Shown here one piece after another: positions 1 to 9,079 of a DNA stretch of 64,000 nucleotides; positions within the stretch are counted from its first letter, which is position 1, and the number at the start of each line of letters is the position of its first letter. The stretch comes from an uncultured Opitutia bacterium (lineage in GTDB: Bacteria > Verrucomicrobiota > Verrucomicrobiia > Opitutales > UBA953), in NCBI GenBank assembly GCA_945957395.1, contig CAMFKE010000003.1, positions 248,001 to 312,000 on the forward strand. Reading direction: 5' to 3'. Under the pieces are notes generated by a model. That model worked only from the letters and a program-made list of their open reading frames with translations, ran no database searches and was not told the DNA's origin. The translations under genes and the position numbers were made by a program.

Positions 1-581
1 CGCTCACCGCCGGAGAGAATCCGGCGCCGCTGGGCACGGGTGACTATACGGCGCCGCATGAGCGGCTCACCTGCCGTGCGTTGCCGGCGGAGGCGCCGCC
101 CGGGGGCGTCACGCTGCACCTGCTCGCCACGCCTCGCGACACCGGCGAATGGCGCCCGCGGCCCAAGTCGCTGAACTATTTGAACTCCCTGCTGGCCGCG
201 CGCGAGCTGGCCCCGAGGCGCGAACATCCGTCCGACGAGGGGCTGCTTTTCGACGCGAGCGGGCGCGTCTGCGAAGGCGTGTTCACCAACCTCTTCTGGG
301 TGCGCGGCAAGGTCGTGTTCACCCCGCATGAGGACACCGGGCTGCTGCCCGGAGTCGGCCGCGCGCACCTGTTGCGCAACCTGCGCGCCGCCGGCATTGC
401 GGTCGAGGAGGTCGCGGTCGGTTTCGAGGAGCTCGCGCACGCCGACGCGGTGGCGACGGTGGGCAGTGTGCGCGGGGTCACGCCTGTGGCGCGCATCGTG
501 GGCGCCGGAGGTGTGCCGGTGTGGCGGGCGGACAACGCCGCGGCCGGCCTGCGCACGCTGCTGCGCGCCTGGGGCGAGTGA
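1..581 (+). CDS. Class IV aminotransferase, probably aminodeoxychorismate lyase type (5' end outside window)
   Basis: The frame is open from the window edge (first full codon at base 3), so the N-terminus is missing and 192 codons are visible. The fragment shows the PLP fold-type IV signature: KSLNYLNSLLAARE carries the likely PLP-binding lysine, and CEGVFTNLFW is the E-G-x-x-x-N-x-F loop shared by aminodeoxychorismate lyase, D-amino acid and branched-chain aminotransferases. The short lysine context resembles PabC-like enzymes, which release pyruvate from aminodeoxychorismate to make p-aminobenzoate for folate; folP lies about 23 kb downstream but is not linked. Specificity cannot be settled from a fragment. 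A strong hairpin follows the stop codon. Confidence 0.8.
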   Translation, partial: LTAGENPAPLGTGDYTAPHERLTCRALPAEAPPGGVTLHLLATPRDTGEWRPRPKSLNYLNSLLAARELAPRREHPSDEGLLFDASGRVCEGVFTNLFWVRGKVVFTPHEDTGLLPGVGRAHLLRNLRAAGIAVEEVAVGFEELAHADAVATVGSVRGVTPVARIVGAGGVPVWRADNAAAGLRTLLRAWGE

Positions 582-608
582 CGCCGCCTGCGGTGCGCCT
601 CTCAAGAC

Positions 609-641
609 AACGGCCCGCCGGAAATTCCGGCGGGCCGTTTC
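609..641. terminator. Rho-independent terminator, probably bidirectional
   Basis: A 13-base arm (AACGGCCCGCCGG) and its complement flank a 5-base loop between the convergent aminotransferase and fucosidase genes. The + strand side ends in TTTCATCTT. Confidence 0.8.
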
Positions 642-682
642 ATCTTCTGCCGCAGCACGCGCACGGGTGGCGAGTGAACGCG

Positions 683-2608
683 TTACTCGACGATGCCGAT
701 TTCGGCGAAGGAGGCGTGGTTCTTCTCGAGGGAGTGCAGGGCGGTGATGCGCAGGTGGCGGGCCTTCACGGGCGCTTCGAAGAGCACGGTCTGTTCCACG
801 GGGTTGGCGCGGATGTTGGAGAACTCGCCTTCGGCGGCCTTGGTCCAGGTCTTGCCGTCCTCGGAGGTCTCGGCGCGGAAGCGGTCGACCACGCCGTGCG
901 CGGTGCCGTCCTGGCGGGGCAGTGCGGTGAAGCCCTTCAGGGTGCGCGCCTTGCCGAGGTCGAGCGTGAGCGAGACGGGGAAGCCACTTTCGCCGGAGTT
1001 GGCGTGGGTGTTCCAGAAGGTGTCGGGGTTGCCGTCGATGGCCTTGGCGGCGTTGTTGTTGCCCGGGTGGTCGGTGGAGATCTTCCAGCCGGTGCGGTCC
1101 TGCTTGCGCAGCTTGCCCGCGAATTCCGCCTCGGGCGGCTCCGGGGCGAGGAAGACGCCGAAGTCGGAGAGGGCGGGGCAGACCGGGGATTTTGTGACGC
1201 GCAGGCGCAGCTTGGAGGCGGTGACGGCGGGGAAGCTTAGCAGGCGTCGTGCGCCCACGCAGGGCGCCTTGGCGATTTCGCGCCAGTCGCCGTTCTCGAA
1301 AATGTCGACGGCCACGCCTTCGACACGCTGGCCCAGTCGGATGTCCTCGCCGATTTGGATGAGGTTGAAGGTCTCGGGCTTGGTCAGGGTGATTTCGACG
1401 GAGGGCGTGGTGACGGCGTCGTCGGTGTACCAGGCGCTCCAGCGGTCGGCGTCCACGAGGCGATCCGGGCCGCAGTCGCGGCGGCCGCCGCGCACATTGG
1501 AGGCCGAGAAAGAGGCGCCCTTGGCGAGGTTGTTGGCGAAGGCGGCGCGGAGGAAGTCGCCGAAGGCCTTGAGCGAGGCGACATCGTTCTCGTGAAGCAG
1601 GCCGCGCTTGTCGGGCGGCAGGTTCAGGATGAGGTTGGCGCCGCGGCCGACGGACTGCAGGTAGATCTGCCAGAGTTTGGCGGGCGTCTTCACCTTGCTG
1701 TTTTCGTGCTCATGCCAGAACCAGCCGGGCCGGATGGAGACATCGCCTTCGGCGCCGCACCAGACATCGCCGTCGCGCACGCCGTGGTGGCCGACGCGTT
1801 CGCCGCGCTTGGATTTGTCGGAGGAGAGCGTGCTCCAGCAGGTTTCGCCGACATGGCCTTTTTCGGAGCCGCCCCAGCGCGCGTCGGCGTAGTGCGTGCG
1901 GCCGGCTTCGTCGTATTGGCCGCCCCAGATGGCGCAGTCCGGCTGGCGGGTGCGGATGATTTCGCGAATGGTCTTCCAGCCGTAGTACTCGTTGTAGGAA
2001 ATCTGACGGGAGCCCTTCTTGCCGCCGTAGTAGCCGTCGCCGCCGCAGGCGCCGTCGAACCACATTTCGAAGACGGGGCCGTAGTTGGAAACCAACTCGG
2101 TGATCTGGCGGTGGTAGGCCTGGACATAGCCCGGGCCGCCGAAGTCGGCGTGGTTGCGGTCCCACGGGGAGACATAGACGCCGTAGCGAAGGCCCTCGGC
2201 CTTGCAGGCGTCGGCGAACTCGCGGACCAGGTCGCCCTTGCCGGAGCGGAAGGGGGTCTTGGTGATGTTGTGCGGGGTGGACTTGGTGGGCCAGAGGCAG
2301 AGGCCGTCGTGGTGTTTGGCGGTGAAGATGAGCCCGTTCATGCCGCCGGCCTTGGTGGCGGCGACGATCTGGCGCGCGTCAAACGCGGTCGGGTTGAACT
2401 TTTGCGGGTCCTCGTCGCCGAAGCCCCACTCGCGGTTGGTGAAGGTGTTGGGGCCGAAATGGACGAAGGCGTAGAAGGGGTTCTCGTGCCACTTGAGCTG
2501 GCGTGCGGACGGGGTCGGTCCGTAGGGCGCGGGGGGGCTCGTGTCCGGGGCGGCGTGCAGCGCGGAGGCGGCGAGCAGGGTGAGCAGGAGGGGGGCGGAG
2601 GGGCGCAT
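683..2608 (-). CDS. Secreted GH29 alpha-L-fucosidase with C-terminal F5/8 type C module
   Basis: 641 residues from the ATG at 2608, chosen because it begins a clean signal peptide (MRPSAPLLLTLLAASALHAA). Residues about 35-370 are a GH29 catalytic domain: ENPFYAFVHFGPNTF near the start, TAKHHDGLCLW near residue 100, and MWFDGA with Asp185 as the probable nucleophile. GH29 enzymes remove alpha-linked L-fucose by a retaining mechanism. The C-terminal half holds sugar-binding-type beta-sandwich sequence, ending with a discoidin/F5/8 C (CBM32-like) module (GNPDTFWNTH, RHLRITAL). It is expected to be periplasmic or extracellular. It stands alone between terminators. Linkage preference is not visible. 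Confidence 0.92.
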   Translation of the reverse strand: MRPSAPLLLTLLAASALHAAPDTSPPAPYGPTPSARQLKWHENPFYAFVHFGPNTFTNREWGFGDEDPQKFNPTAFDARQIVAATKAGGMNGLIFTAKHHDGLCLWPTKSTPHNITKTPFRSGKGDLVREFADACKAEGLRYGVYVSPWDRNHADFGGPGYVQAYHRQITELVSNYGPVFEMWFDGACGGDGYYGGKKGSRQISYNEYYGWKTIREIIRTRQPDCAIWGGQYDEAGRTHYADARWGGSEKGHVGETCWSTLSSDKSKRGERVGHHGVRDGDVWCGAEGDVSIRPGWFWHEHENSKVKTPAKLWQIYLQSVGRGANLILNLPPDKRGLLHENDVASLKAFGDFLRAAFANNLAKGASFSASNVRGGRRDCGPDRLVDADRWSAWYTDDAVTTPSVEITLTKPETFNLIQIGEDIRLGQRVEGVAVDIFENGDWREIAKAPCVGARRLLSFPAVTASKLRLRVTKSPVCPALSDFGVFLAPEPPEAEFAGKLRKQDRTGWKISTDHPGNNNAAKAIDGNPDTFWNTHANSGESGFPVSLTLDLGKARTLKGFTALPRQDGTAHGVVDRFRAETSEDGKTWTKAAEGEFSNIRANPVEQTVLFEAPVKARHLRITALHSLEKNHASFAEIGIVE

Positions 2609-2669
2609 CAGTGTGGCGGATGGACCCGTCGGGCGTCCGTGAGGTTCCTCGCGAATTCCTGCGGCGCGC

Positions 2670-2718
2670 AAAAAAAACGCCGGCGCGGCCCCGCGTTTTC
2701 AGGGGAACCGGCCGGCGA
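2670..2718 (-). terminator. Rho-independent terminator of the ABC exporter operon
   Basis: Read on the minus strand, CGCCGGC pairs with GCCGGCG around an inner CCCC/GGGG stem, followed by a run of eight T (2670-2677). It lies 33 bases after the stop of the GldG-like gene and just upstream of the fucosidase start. Confidence 0.75.
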
Positions 2719-2750
2719 GGGAGACGCTGCGTTTTCGAGGTTTTGCGAAC

Positions 2751-4331
2751 TCAGGCCTTGCGGCGCCAGAAGTGCACGAGGACGCCGAGCAGGGCGACGG
2801 CGAGGGGCACGAGGGCGTAGCGGCGGGCGAGCCCGGTGAGGTCGCCGGAGGTGGCGTTGAGCTTGAACTCGGGGAGGGGGCGCGGGGGGACGTTCACGAG
2901 GTAGCTGCGGCCGATGAGCCAGTGCGCAGCGTTTACGAGGAAGTGCCGGTTGCCGCCCTTGTCGAAGCGCAGGTCGGTGCCCAGGTCGGCGGAGCCCACG
3001 ACGATGAGTCGCGAGCCCGGGATGCGCACTTCGCCCTTCACGCGCACGGCTCGTTCGGCGGCCACGCCCAGGCTGATGGGCGGTACGATGTCGCCCTTGT
3101 CGGGGTCGTACCTGAAGGGTGGTCGGCGGTAGTCGAGTTCGCCCCAGGAGCCCGTCTGCGAGGAGCCGAAGAGTTCGGACACGGACAGGGTGTCGTCGAT
3201 GGGCATGGCGGGGTCGGCGCGCACGGGGCGGAGCCGTCCGGCGTAGAGGGGCAGGCCGGATTCCTTGAGGATGAGGGTGGTCTCGTGCGGCTCCTCGGGC
3301 AGGCCGAGCACGACGAGGTCGCCGTCGGGCGACTTGGCCCTGGGGCTCGTCTCGACGACCAGGGCGTCCTGGGCGAGCACGCCCCAGTCGAGCATCATGT
3401 CCTCGAGCCCGGAGGGGGTGCCGGGTTCGAGCAGGGCGAGCAGGCGCCCGTTGCGCTCCTTCAGGTAGCGGCGGATCTTGTCCGCCTCGCGCGGGGAGAA
3501 GTCGGCGAGGGGGCCGGCGATGACGACAAGTTCGGCGTCTCCGGGGACCTCGCGAACCTGGTCAAGGTTGAGCGGGCGCACGTCGATGCGCTGGGCGCGA
3601 AGCTCGGCGATGAAGCGCGCGTCGGAGCGCAGGGGGTTGGTGGAATCCGGGGAAAGCTCGCCGTGGTTGGTGGTGTGGTAGATGACCGGGCGGCGGAAGT
3701 CGGTGACCTCGAGGATGGCGGAGAGCACGGCGCCCTCGCCGCGGAAGCCGTCGAGCTCGATCTGCCCTTTGCGGTCCTTGCGCACGCTGAAGATGTCGAG
3801 AACATCGACGGGCTTCACGCGCTCGCCGCAGCGAACGACCAGCGTGGTGCGTTCGGCCTGGAAGCGGTCTTTGAGCTTGTCGGCGAGTTCGGCCGCCAGG
3901 GTGGCGTTGCGGGTGAAGTCGGCTCGCTCGACGCGGATGGGCGTGCGCCACTCGCGGCCAGTCGAGTAGGCGAAGGCGTCGAGCAGGCTTTCCAGCTGGA
4001 GGTTGATGCTTTCCAGCATGCGGCGCTTGTCCCGCGCCGAGTCGGTGTCGCCCTGCACGGTCTTGGGCAGGGTGATGAAAATCTCCACCGGCGGCAGCGG
4101 GGCGCCCTTGGCCGCCGTGTCGGCGCGCGCGGCGATGGCGCGAAGCCTGGCGAGGGTGGACGGCGAGAGCGAGCGGGAGGCGGACGCGGTGAGGTCGCGG
4201 CGCAGCACGAACGCGGGCTGCGAGGCGAGATAGCTCAGTCCGGCCACGAGGGACATGGCCAGGAGCACCTGTGCGGTGCGGTTGAGCCCGCGCCAGAGGC
4301 GCACGATGCGGAAGTCGTCGAAACGGGACAT
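2751..4331 (-). CDS. GldG-like ABC transporter auxiliary protein
   Basis: 526 residues from the ATG at 4331. An N-terminal membrane helix (about residues 18-38) is followed by a large extracytoplasmic region and a final C-terminal helix ending HFWRRKA. This is the layout of the ABC-type uncharacterised transport system auxiliary family (ABC_transp_aux), to which GldG belongs. In Bacteroidota GldA/F/G is needed for gliding, while in other phyla equivalent modules have no assigned substrate. The gene follows the permease by 20 bases and the ATPase lies upstream, so the three probably form one complex. The reading frame stays open upstream of the chosen start through the permease gene, but that part is out of frame with the permease and lacks protein character. 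Confidence 0.82.
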   Translation of the reverse strand: MSRFDDFRIVRLWRGLNRTAQVLLAMSLVAGLSYLASQPAFVLRRDLTASASRSLSPSTLARLRAIAARADTAAKGAPLPPVEIFITLPKTVQGDTDSARDKRRMLESINLQLESLLDAFAYSTGREWRTPIRVERADFTRNATLAAELADKLKDRFQAERTTLVVRCGERVKPVDVLDIFSVRKDRKGQIELDGFRGEGAVLSAILEVTDFRRPVIYHTTNHGELSPDSTNPLRSDARFIAELRAQRIDVRPLNLDQVREVPGDAELVVIAGPLADFSPREADKIRRYLKERNGRLLALLEPGTPSGLEDMMLDWGVLAQDALVVETSPRAKSPDGDLVVLGLPEEPHETTLILKESGLPLYAGRLRPVRADPAMPIDDTLSVSELFGSSQTGSWGELDYRRPPFRYDPDKGDIVPPISLGVAAERAVRVKGEVRIPGSRLIVVGSADLGTDLRFDKGGNRHFLVNAAHWLIGRSYLVNVPPRPLPEFKLNATSGDLTGLARRYALVPLAVALLGVLVHFWRRKA

Positions 4332-4351
4332 GGCTTGGGGCGCGAAGCGGT

Positions 4352-5116
4352 TCAGGCCTTGGATTCCACGACCAGGGCGGTCACGCCCAGGGTCAGGATG
4401 GCGCCGGAGCCGAAGTGAAGGAGGGGGCGCGTGTCCACGACGCCGCGCGCGAAGTCCTCGGCGTATTTGCCGACATTGAGCAGTTCGGCGGGGGCGTAGA
4501 GCCAGCGCAGTGTCTCGTGGGTGTCGGCGAGCCAGAAGAGGCCCTTGTTGGCGGACAGGAGGGCGAGGATGATCACGAAGGAGGTGATGCCGGCGACGAG
4601 CATGCTGCGCGTGAGGGCGGAGCAAAGCAGCCCCACGCCGATGTAGAGGGGCGCGGAGGAGGCGACGAACGCCAAGCCGCCGATGAGCGAGGAGGCTCCC
4701 AGCACGCGCGGGTCTGCGGCGGCGCCGACGAGCGTGAAGTGGGTGAGGAACGGGAAAACAAGGGCGAGCGCCCACAGCCCCATGTACAGGAGGTAGGCGG
4801 CGGCGAACTTCGAGAGCGTCACGGCGTGCGGTCCCACGGGCGTGGTGAGCAGGGCGGCGAGCGTGCCCATGCGGCGTTCCTCGGCGAAGGAGCCCATGGT
4901 GAGCATGGGGATGAAGAACAGCGCCGGCACCCAGTGCAGGCGGAACAGATTCTCCGAGGGCAGCCAGTCCTGCGTGTCGGAGGCGGCGCCCCACAGCGCC
5001 ATCCAGTGGATGGAGCCCATGATCGCGAGGAAGATGGTCGCGATCACATAGGTGGCGGGGGACACCAGCTGCAGGCGCAGCTCATGGAAAAAGAGGGTGA
5101 GGAAGCGGCGGGTCAT
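4352..5116 (-). CDS. ABC-2 type transporter permease (GldF-like)
   Basis: 254 residues with about six hydrophobic helices. The N-terminus (FFHELRLQLVSPATYVIATIF) and the loop SFAEERRMGTLAALLTTPV are characteristic of ABC-2 permeases of the GldF/NosY group. It lies between the ATPase (63 bases upstream) and the GldG-like subunit (20 bases downstream). An AGGA sequence directly before the ATG can act as ribosome binding site. The transported molecule is unknown. The gap towards the ATPase holds a low-complexity tract described separately. Confidence 0.85.
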   Translation of the reverse strand: MTRRFLTLFFHELRLQLVSPATYVIATIFLAIMGSIHWMALWGAASDTQDWLPSENLFRLHWVPALFFIPMLTMGSFAEERRMGTLAALLTTPVGPHAVTLSKFAAAYLLYMGLWALALVFPFLTHFTLVGAAADPRVLGASSLIGGLAFVASSAPLYIGVGLLCSALTRSMLVAGITSFVIILALLSANKGLFWLADTHETLRWLYAPAELLNVGKYAEDFARGVVDTRPLLHFGSGAILTLGVTALVVESKA

Positions 5117-5132
5117 TCCTGGCGGAAGTTGT

Positions 5133-5154
5133 CGGTTTTCTGTTTTCGGTTTGC
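5133..5154 (-). repeat. Word-repeat tract AAACCGAAAACAGAAAACCGA (single arm)
   Basis: On the minus strand the gap between the ABC ATPase and permease genes holds AAACCGAAAACAGAAAACCGA, A-rich in a G+C-rich surrounding and made of near-repeats of ACCGAAA. The same vocabulary appears upstream of the LysR gene at 22573-22601. No matching inverted arm is seen here. Confidence 0.5.
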
Positions 5155-5179
5155 AGCGGGCGCACTCGGCCCGTGGCCG

Positions 5180-6205
5180 CTAGACGCCGATCTCGGCGCT
5201 CACGATGTCGCGGCTGCGCCGCGTGGCGGCCACGAAGATGTCCTCCAGGCTGGCGCGCTCCTCGCTCACCTCGCGCAGTCGCGCGTCGGGGATCGCGATG
5301 AGCTTCTCCAGGAGCGTGTCGCCCAGCGGGGCGCCTTCCGGAAGTTGCACGCGCAGCGTGCGAACGCCCTGCGGCGAGGGCGGGGCGACCTCGGTGACGA
5401 TCACGCCGATTTCGAATTCGCCAAGGCGGCGGGCCACCGCGGCGGCGTCCGCCGCGCACACGACGCTGAACACGCGACCGGGGAAGAACTCGCGGCGCAG
5501 GGATTCCTTGTCGCCCTGTCCGACGATGCGCCCGCCGTTGATGATGATGACGCGGTCGCACACCTGCTCGATTTCGGCGAGGATGTGCGAGGAGATGAGC
5601 ACGGCCATCTTGCCGCGCAGCGAGCGGATGAGGTCGCGGATGCCCAGGATCTGGTGCGGGTCGAGGCCGATGGTGGGCTCGTCGAGGATGACCGCGTCGG
5701 GTTCGGCCAGGAGGGCGTCGGCGATGCCCACGCGCTGGCGGAAGCCCTTCGAAAGCGTGCCGATGAGCTTGCGGCGGGCGGTGCGGGCGAGGTCGCAGGC
5801 CTCCATCACGGCCTCGACGCGTTCGCGAACGCGGGCTGGAGGCACCTCCTTGATGCGGGCGCGCCAGGTCAGGTATTCGATGACGCGAAGCTCCTCGGGA
5901 AGCGGGTTGTTCTCGGGCATGTAGCCGAGGTGGCGCTTCGCGAGGTCGGGCCGCGCGGGCACGGAGACGCCGCAGAGTCGGGCGGTGCCGCAATCCGCCG
6001 GGGTGAGGCCCGAGAGGATGCGCATCGTGGTGGACTTGCCCGCGCCGTTGGGCCCGAGGAAGCCGACGATCTCGCCGCGCTTCACGGAGAACGACACTTC
6101 CGAGACGGCCTTGAACGCGCCGAAACTCTTGCTCAGCGACACCGCCTCGATGGCGGGCGAAGGCTCGGACGCGGCGGCCTGGGGGGCGGCGGTGTTATCG
6201 CTCAT
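5180..6205 (-). CDS. ABC transporter ATP-binding protein (GldA-like)
   Basis: 341 residues. Walker A is FLGPNGAGKST (about residues 50-60), the signature segment is LSKGFRQRVGIADAL, and Walker B is AVILDEPTIGLDP, with a downstream switch histidine in LISSHIL. The C-terminal ~100 residues beyond the nucleotide-binding domain are typical of GldA/CcmA-type exporters. The ATPase would energise the permease encoded next in the operon. The start at 6205 lies 9 bases after the stop of the upstream YfgM-like gene, which supports co-transcription. Confidence 0.9.
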   Translation of the reverse strand: MSDNTAAPQAAASEPSPAIEAVSLSKSFGAFKAVSEVSFSVKRGEIVGFLGPNGAGKSTTMRILSGLTPADCGTARLCGVSVPARPDLAKRHLGYMPENNPLPEELRVIEYLTWRARIKEVPPARVRERVEAVMEACDLARTARRKLIGTLSKGFRQRVGIADALLAEPDAVILDEPTIGLDPHQILGIRDLIRSLRGKMAVLISSHILAEIEQVCDRVIIINGGRIVGQGDKESLRREFFPGRVFSVVCAADAAAVARRLGEFEIGVIVTEVAPPSPQGVRTLRVQLPEGAPLGDTLLEKLIAIPDARLREVSEERASLEDIFVAATRRSRDIVSAEIGV

Positions 6206-6214
6206 CGCGCAAAC

Positions 6215-6952
6215 CTATCGGGCGACGGGGGCGGCGGGCGCGGGGGCCTGCCTGAGCTCGGGGAAGGCGTCGATGAGCAGCGACTTGGGGCCCGACGGCA
6301 TGAGCCAGCCCGGCGAGGTGGACGCCTCGCGGTCGATGCGGTCGAGGAACGCGCGGGCGCGGTCGAACTTCTTTTCGCCGCAGGCGTGCTCGGCCTGCAG
6401 GAACAGGGCGTGCGCCTTCAGCGACGCGTCGGCGGCGGGGTCGTCGGCGATGCCGGCGAGCTGACGCAGTCCCTCGTCGGCGCGCCCGGCGCGGATTTCC
6501 GACACGGCGGCGCCGATGCGCGAGCGCGCGGCGATGGAGGCGATGCCGGGCTTGGCGGCCGCGGCGAGGAAGGTGGCGCGGCCGTAGCGGGCGGCGGCGT
6601 CGGCGAAGTCGCCCTTGGCGTACGCGGCGTCAGCGGCTTCCAGCGCGGCGAACGCGGCGAGGGGCTCGCCGATGTTGCGCTCGGCGAAGGACATGCGCGA
6701 TTCCGCCGTGGTGGCGGCGGAGTACTCGGCGCCGAGGGCTTCCGCGCGGGATGCGCGAAGCGAGCGCCAGGCGATGAAGCCCATGCCGACCGCGAAAACC
6801 ACGGCGGTCGCCGAGAGGATGAGGGTCTTGCGCCGCTCCCACAGCAGCCATGCGCGGTCGTCGAGGTCCGCCTCGGTGAAGTCGCTGTCCACGAGTACGA
6901 GGTTGCGGTCATCGTCGGCCGGGGCGGCCTTTTTGCTGGAGTTGTCGCTCAT
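6215..6952 (-). CDS. Membrane-anchored YfgM-like TPR protein
   Basis: 245 residues. A cytoplasmic acidic N-terminus of about 45 residues is followed by one hydrophobic segment (LILSATAVVFAVGMGFIAW, about residues 44-62) and an alanine-rich helical domain with TPR-like repeats (AYAKGDFADAAARYGRA; LQAEHACGEKKFDRARAFLD). This matches the tetratricopeptide-like domain found in YfgM, a periplasmic chaperone-like partner of the Sec machinery. It is the first gene of the ABC operon and is 9 bases from the ATPase gene, so it may help assemble or service the exporter. That role is inferred from position only. Confidence 0.7.
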   Translation of the reverse strand: MSDNSSKKAAPADDDRNLVLVDSDFTEADLDDRAWLLWERRKTLILSATAVVFAVGMGFIAWRSLRASRAEALGAEYSAATTAESRMSFAERNIGEPLAAFAALEAADAAYAKGDFADAAARYGRATFLAAAAKPGIASIAARSRIGAAVSEIRAGRADEGLRQLAGIADDPAADASLKAHALFLQAEHACGEKKFDRARAFLDRIDREASTSPGWLMPSGPKSLLIDAFPELRQAPAPAAPVAR

Positions 6953-7099
6953 GGGAAGAGGGTCGTAGGGGGGCGGACTCTGATAAGGGCCGCCGGCGGG
7001 GACAAGGTGAAAGACGGGGAGGGGCGCGAGGCGCCATCCGCGCGCTTGCGCTCTGGGCGCGCAGGTTCATTAGAGGCGCGCAACAACCACCCTTTCGCC

Positions 7100-9079
7100 A
7101 TGCCCGCCCGCATCCTCGCCCTCGCCGATCAGGCCAAAGCCGACGGCAAGCTCCTCGCCGACGCCCACGCCAACCTCAAGGAATGGCTCGACGCCGGCTT
7201 CCTGCCCGCCTGGGCCGTGGCTTCGCTGGCCGAACTTACCGGGCAGGGCGCGTGGGAGGAGCTCAACGACCGCTTCTTCAAGAAGCTCGCGTTCGGCACC
7301 GGCGGCATGCGTGGGCGCACCCAGGGTCGCGTGGTGACCTCCATCGAGAAGGGTGCGGTCGGCCCGCAGGGCACGCCCGAGCACGCCGCCGTGGGCTCGA
7401 ACAATCTGAACGACATCAACCTGGTGCGCGCCACGCTCGGACTGTACCGCTACACCGCGCAGTGGCTCGCCTCCGAGCAGCGCGCGGACCTGCCCACGCT
7501 CGTCATCGCCCACGACGTGCGCCACTTCTCCCGCCACTTCGCCGAGCTCGCCGCGTCCGTGTGGACCCGCGCCGGCGGTCGCGCCCTGCTCTTCGACGGC
7601 CCGCGCTCCACGCCCCAGCTCAGCTACACCGTGCGCCTGCTCAAGGCCCACGCCGGCGTGGTGATCACCGCCTCGCACAACCCGCCCCATGACAACGGCT
7701 TCAAGTGCTACTGGAACGACGGCGGACAGGTGACGCCCCCGCACGACGCCGGCGTCATCGCCGAGGTGAACGCCGTGAAACTGGCGGAAATCCCCGCCTA
7801 TCTGGAAATCAACCGCGCCGCCGCCGGCCGCGTGCCGGCCAAGGCCGAGACCGCGTACCTCGACCGCCTGATGGACGCCGTGCTGGACAAGTCCGCCTTC
7901 GCCGCGAAGCTCAAGGTGGTCTTCACCAACCTGCACGGCACCGGCGATGTGATGATCCTTCCCGCGCTCGAGCGCCTCGGCCTCGCCGCCGCCACCGTGC
8001 CCGCCCAGCTCGCGCACGACCCGCGCTTCCCGACCGTGAAGTCGCCCAACCCCGAGAACGCCGAGGCGCTCGCGCTGGGCGTGGAGCAGGCGAAGGCGAC
8101 CGGCGCCGACCTCGTGCTGGCCACCGACCCGGACAACGACCGCGTGGGCATCGCCACGCGCACCCGCGACGGCGGCTTCGAGCTGCTCACCGGCAACAAG
8201 ATCGGCACCGTGCTGGCCGAGTACCGCCTCACGCGCATGAAGGAGTCCGGCCTCATCCCCGCCGCCGGCTCCAAGAGCGTGGCGCTGGTGAAGACCTTCG
8301 TGACCACCCCGCTGCAGGACGCCATCGCCGCCGGCCACGGCGTGCGCTGCCTGAACACGCTCACCGGCTTCAAGTGGATCGCCGCCAAGCTCGCCAAGTA
8401 CCAGGCGCAGGTGGAGAAGGCCGTGTTCGAACAGCAGGGTCTGCTCATCCGCTACGACGAACTTTCCTACGCCAAGCGCGCCGAACTCCTGCAGAAGCAC
8501 GCCACCTTCTTCGCCTTCGGCGGCGAGGAGAGCTACGGCTACCTCGGTACCGACGATGTGCGCGACAAGGACGGCAACATGGCCGCCCTCATGATCGTGG
8601 AGCTCGCCGGCCACCTGAAGTCCAAGGGTCTCACCTTCGGCGAGTATCTGGATTCCATTTACGCCAAGTACGGCTTCTGCGACGAATCCCTTCTCAACCT
8701 CACCCTCGAGGGAGCCGCCGGCGCCGCGCAGATCCAGAACATCCTCAAGTCCCTGCGCTCAAACCCGCCCGCCGAGGTGGACGGCGCCAAGGTGGCCGAG
8801 TTCCTCGACTTCGGCGCCAAGGACATCCGCGACGACGACGGCGACCTCGTGCCCAAGGAGAACTTCTACTTCTTCACGCTCGCCGACGGCCGCCGCTTCG
8901 CGGTGCGCGGCTCCGGCACCGAGCCCAAGATCAAGTACTACATCTTCGCCTCCTCGCCCAAGCCCGCCGACGCCGCCGCGCTCGCGCAGGCCAAGGCCGC
9001 CGCCGCCAAGGCCATCGGCTCGCTCAAGACCTGGCTCGAGGCCGACGCGCTGCGCCGCGCAAGCGCGGCGAACGCATAA
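7100..9079 (+). CDS. Alpha-D-phosphohexomutase (phosphoglucomutase/phosphomannomutase)
   Basis: 659 residues from the ATG at 7100. All four family motifs are present: the phosphoserine loop VVITASHNPPHDNG (Ser192), the metal loop ATDPDNDRVGIA, the sugar loop FGGEESYGY, and the phosphate loop RGSGTEPKIKYYIF near the C-terminus. The length and the TGGMRGRTQGR start are typical of the longer PGM2-like branch, which interconverts hexose or pentose 1- and 6(5)-phosphates. The frame is open far upstream, but that stretch runs antisense to the ABC operon and is not protein-like, so the ATG at 7100 is preferred. Monocistronic or co-transcribed with the small lipoprotein that follows. Confidence 0.93.
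   Translation: MPARILALADQAKADGKLLADAHANLKEWLDAGFLPAWAVASLAELTGQGAWEELNDRFFKKLAFGTGGMRGRTQGRVVTSIEKGAVGPQGTPEHAAVGSNNLNDINLVRATLGLYRYTAQWLASEQRADLPTLVIAHDVRHFSRHFAELAASVWTRAGGRALLFDGPRSTPQLSYTVRLLKAHAGVVITASHNPPHDNGFKCYWNDGGQVTPPHDAGVIAEVNAVKLAEIPAYLEINRAAAGRVPAKAETAYLDRLMDAVLDKSAFAAKLKVVFTNLHGTGDVMILPALERLGLAAATVPAQLAHDPRFPTVKSPNPENAEALALGVEQAKATGADLVLATDPDNDRVGIATRTRDGGFELLTGNKIGTVLAEYRLTRMKESGLIPAAGSKSVALVKTFVTTPLQDAIAAGHGVRCLNTLTGFKWIAAKLAKYQAQVEKAVFEQQGLLIRYDELSYAKRAELLQKHATFFAFGGEESYGYLGTDDVRDKDGNMAALMIVELAGHLKSKGLTFGEYLDSIYAKYGFCDESLLNLTLEGAAGAAQIQNILKSLRSNPPAEVDGAKVAEFLDFGAKDIRDDDGDLVPKENFYFFTLADGRRFAVRGSGTEPKIKYYIFASSPKPADAAALAQAKAAAAKAIGSLKTWLEADALRRASAANA

Noticed and set aside
4415-9079. 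A very long + strand open frame (about 1550 codons) running into the phosphohexomutase gene
   Set aside because: Everything before 7100 is antisense to the ABC operon, is rich in Gly, Glu and Arg without domain pattern, and arises from codon bias in high G+C DNA. Only the part from 7100 is a gene.
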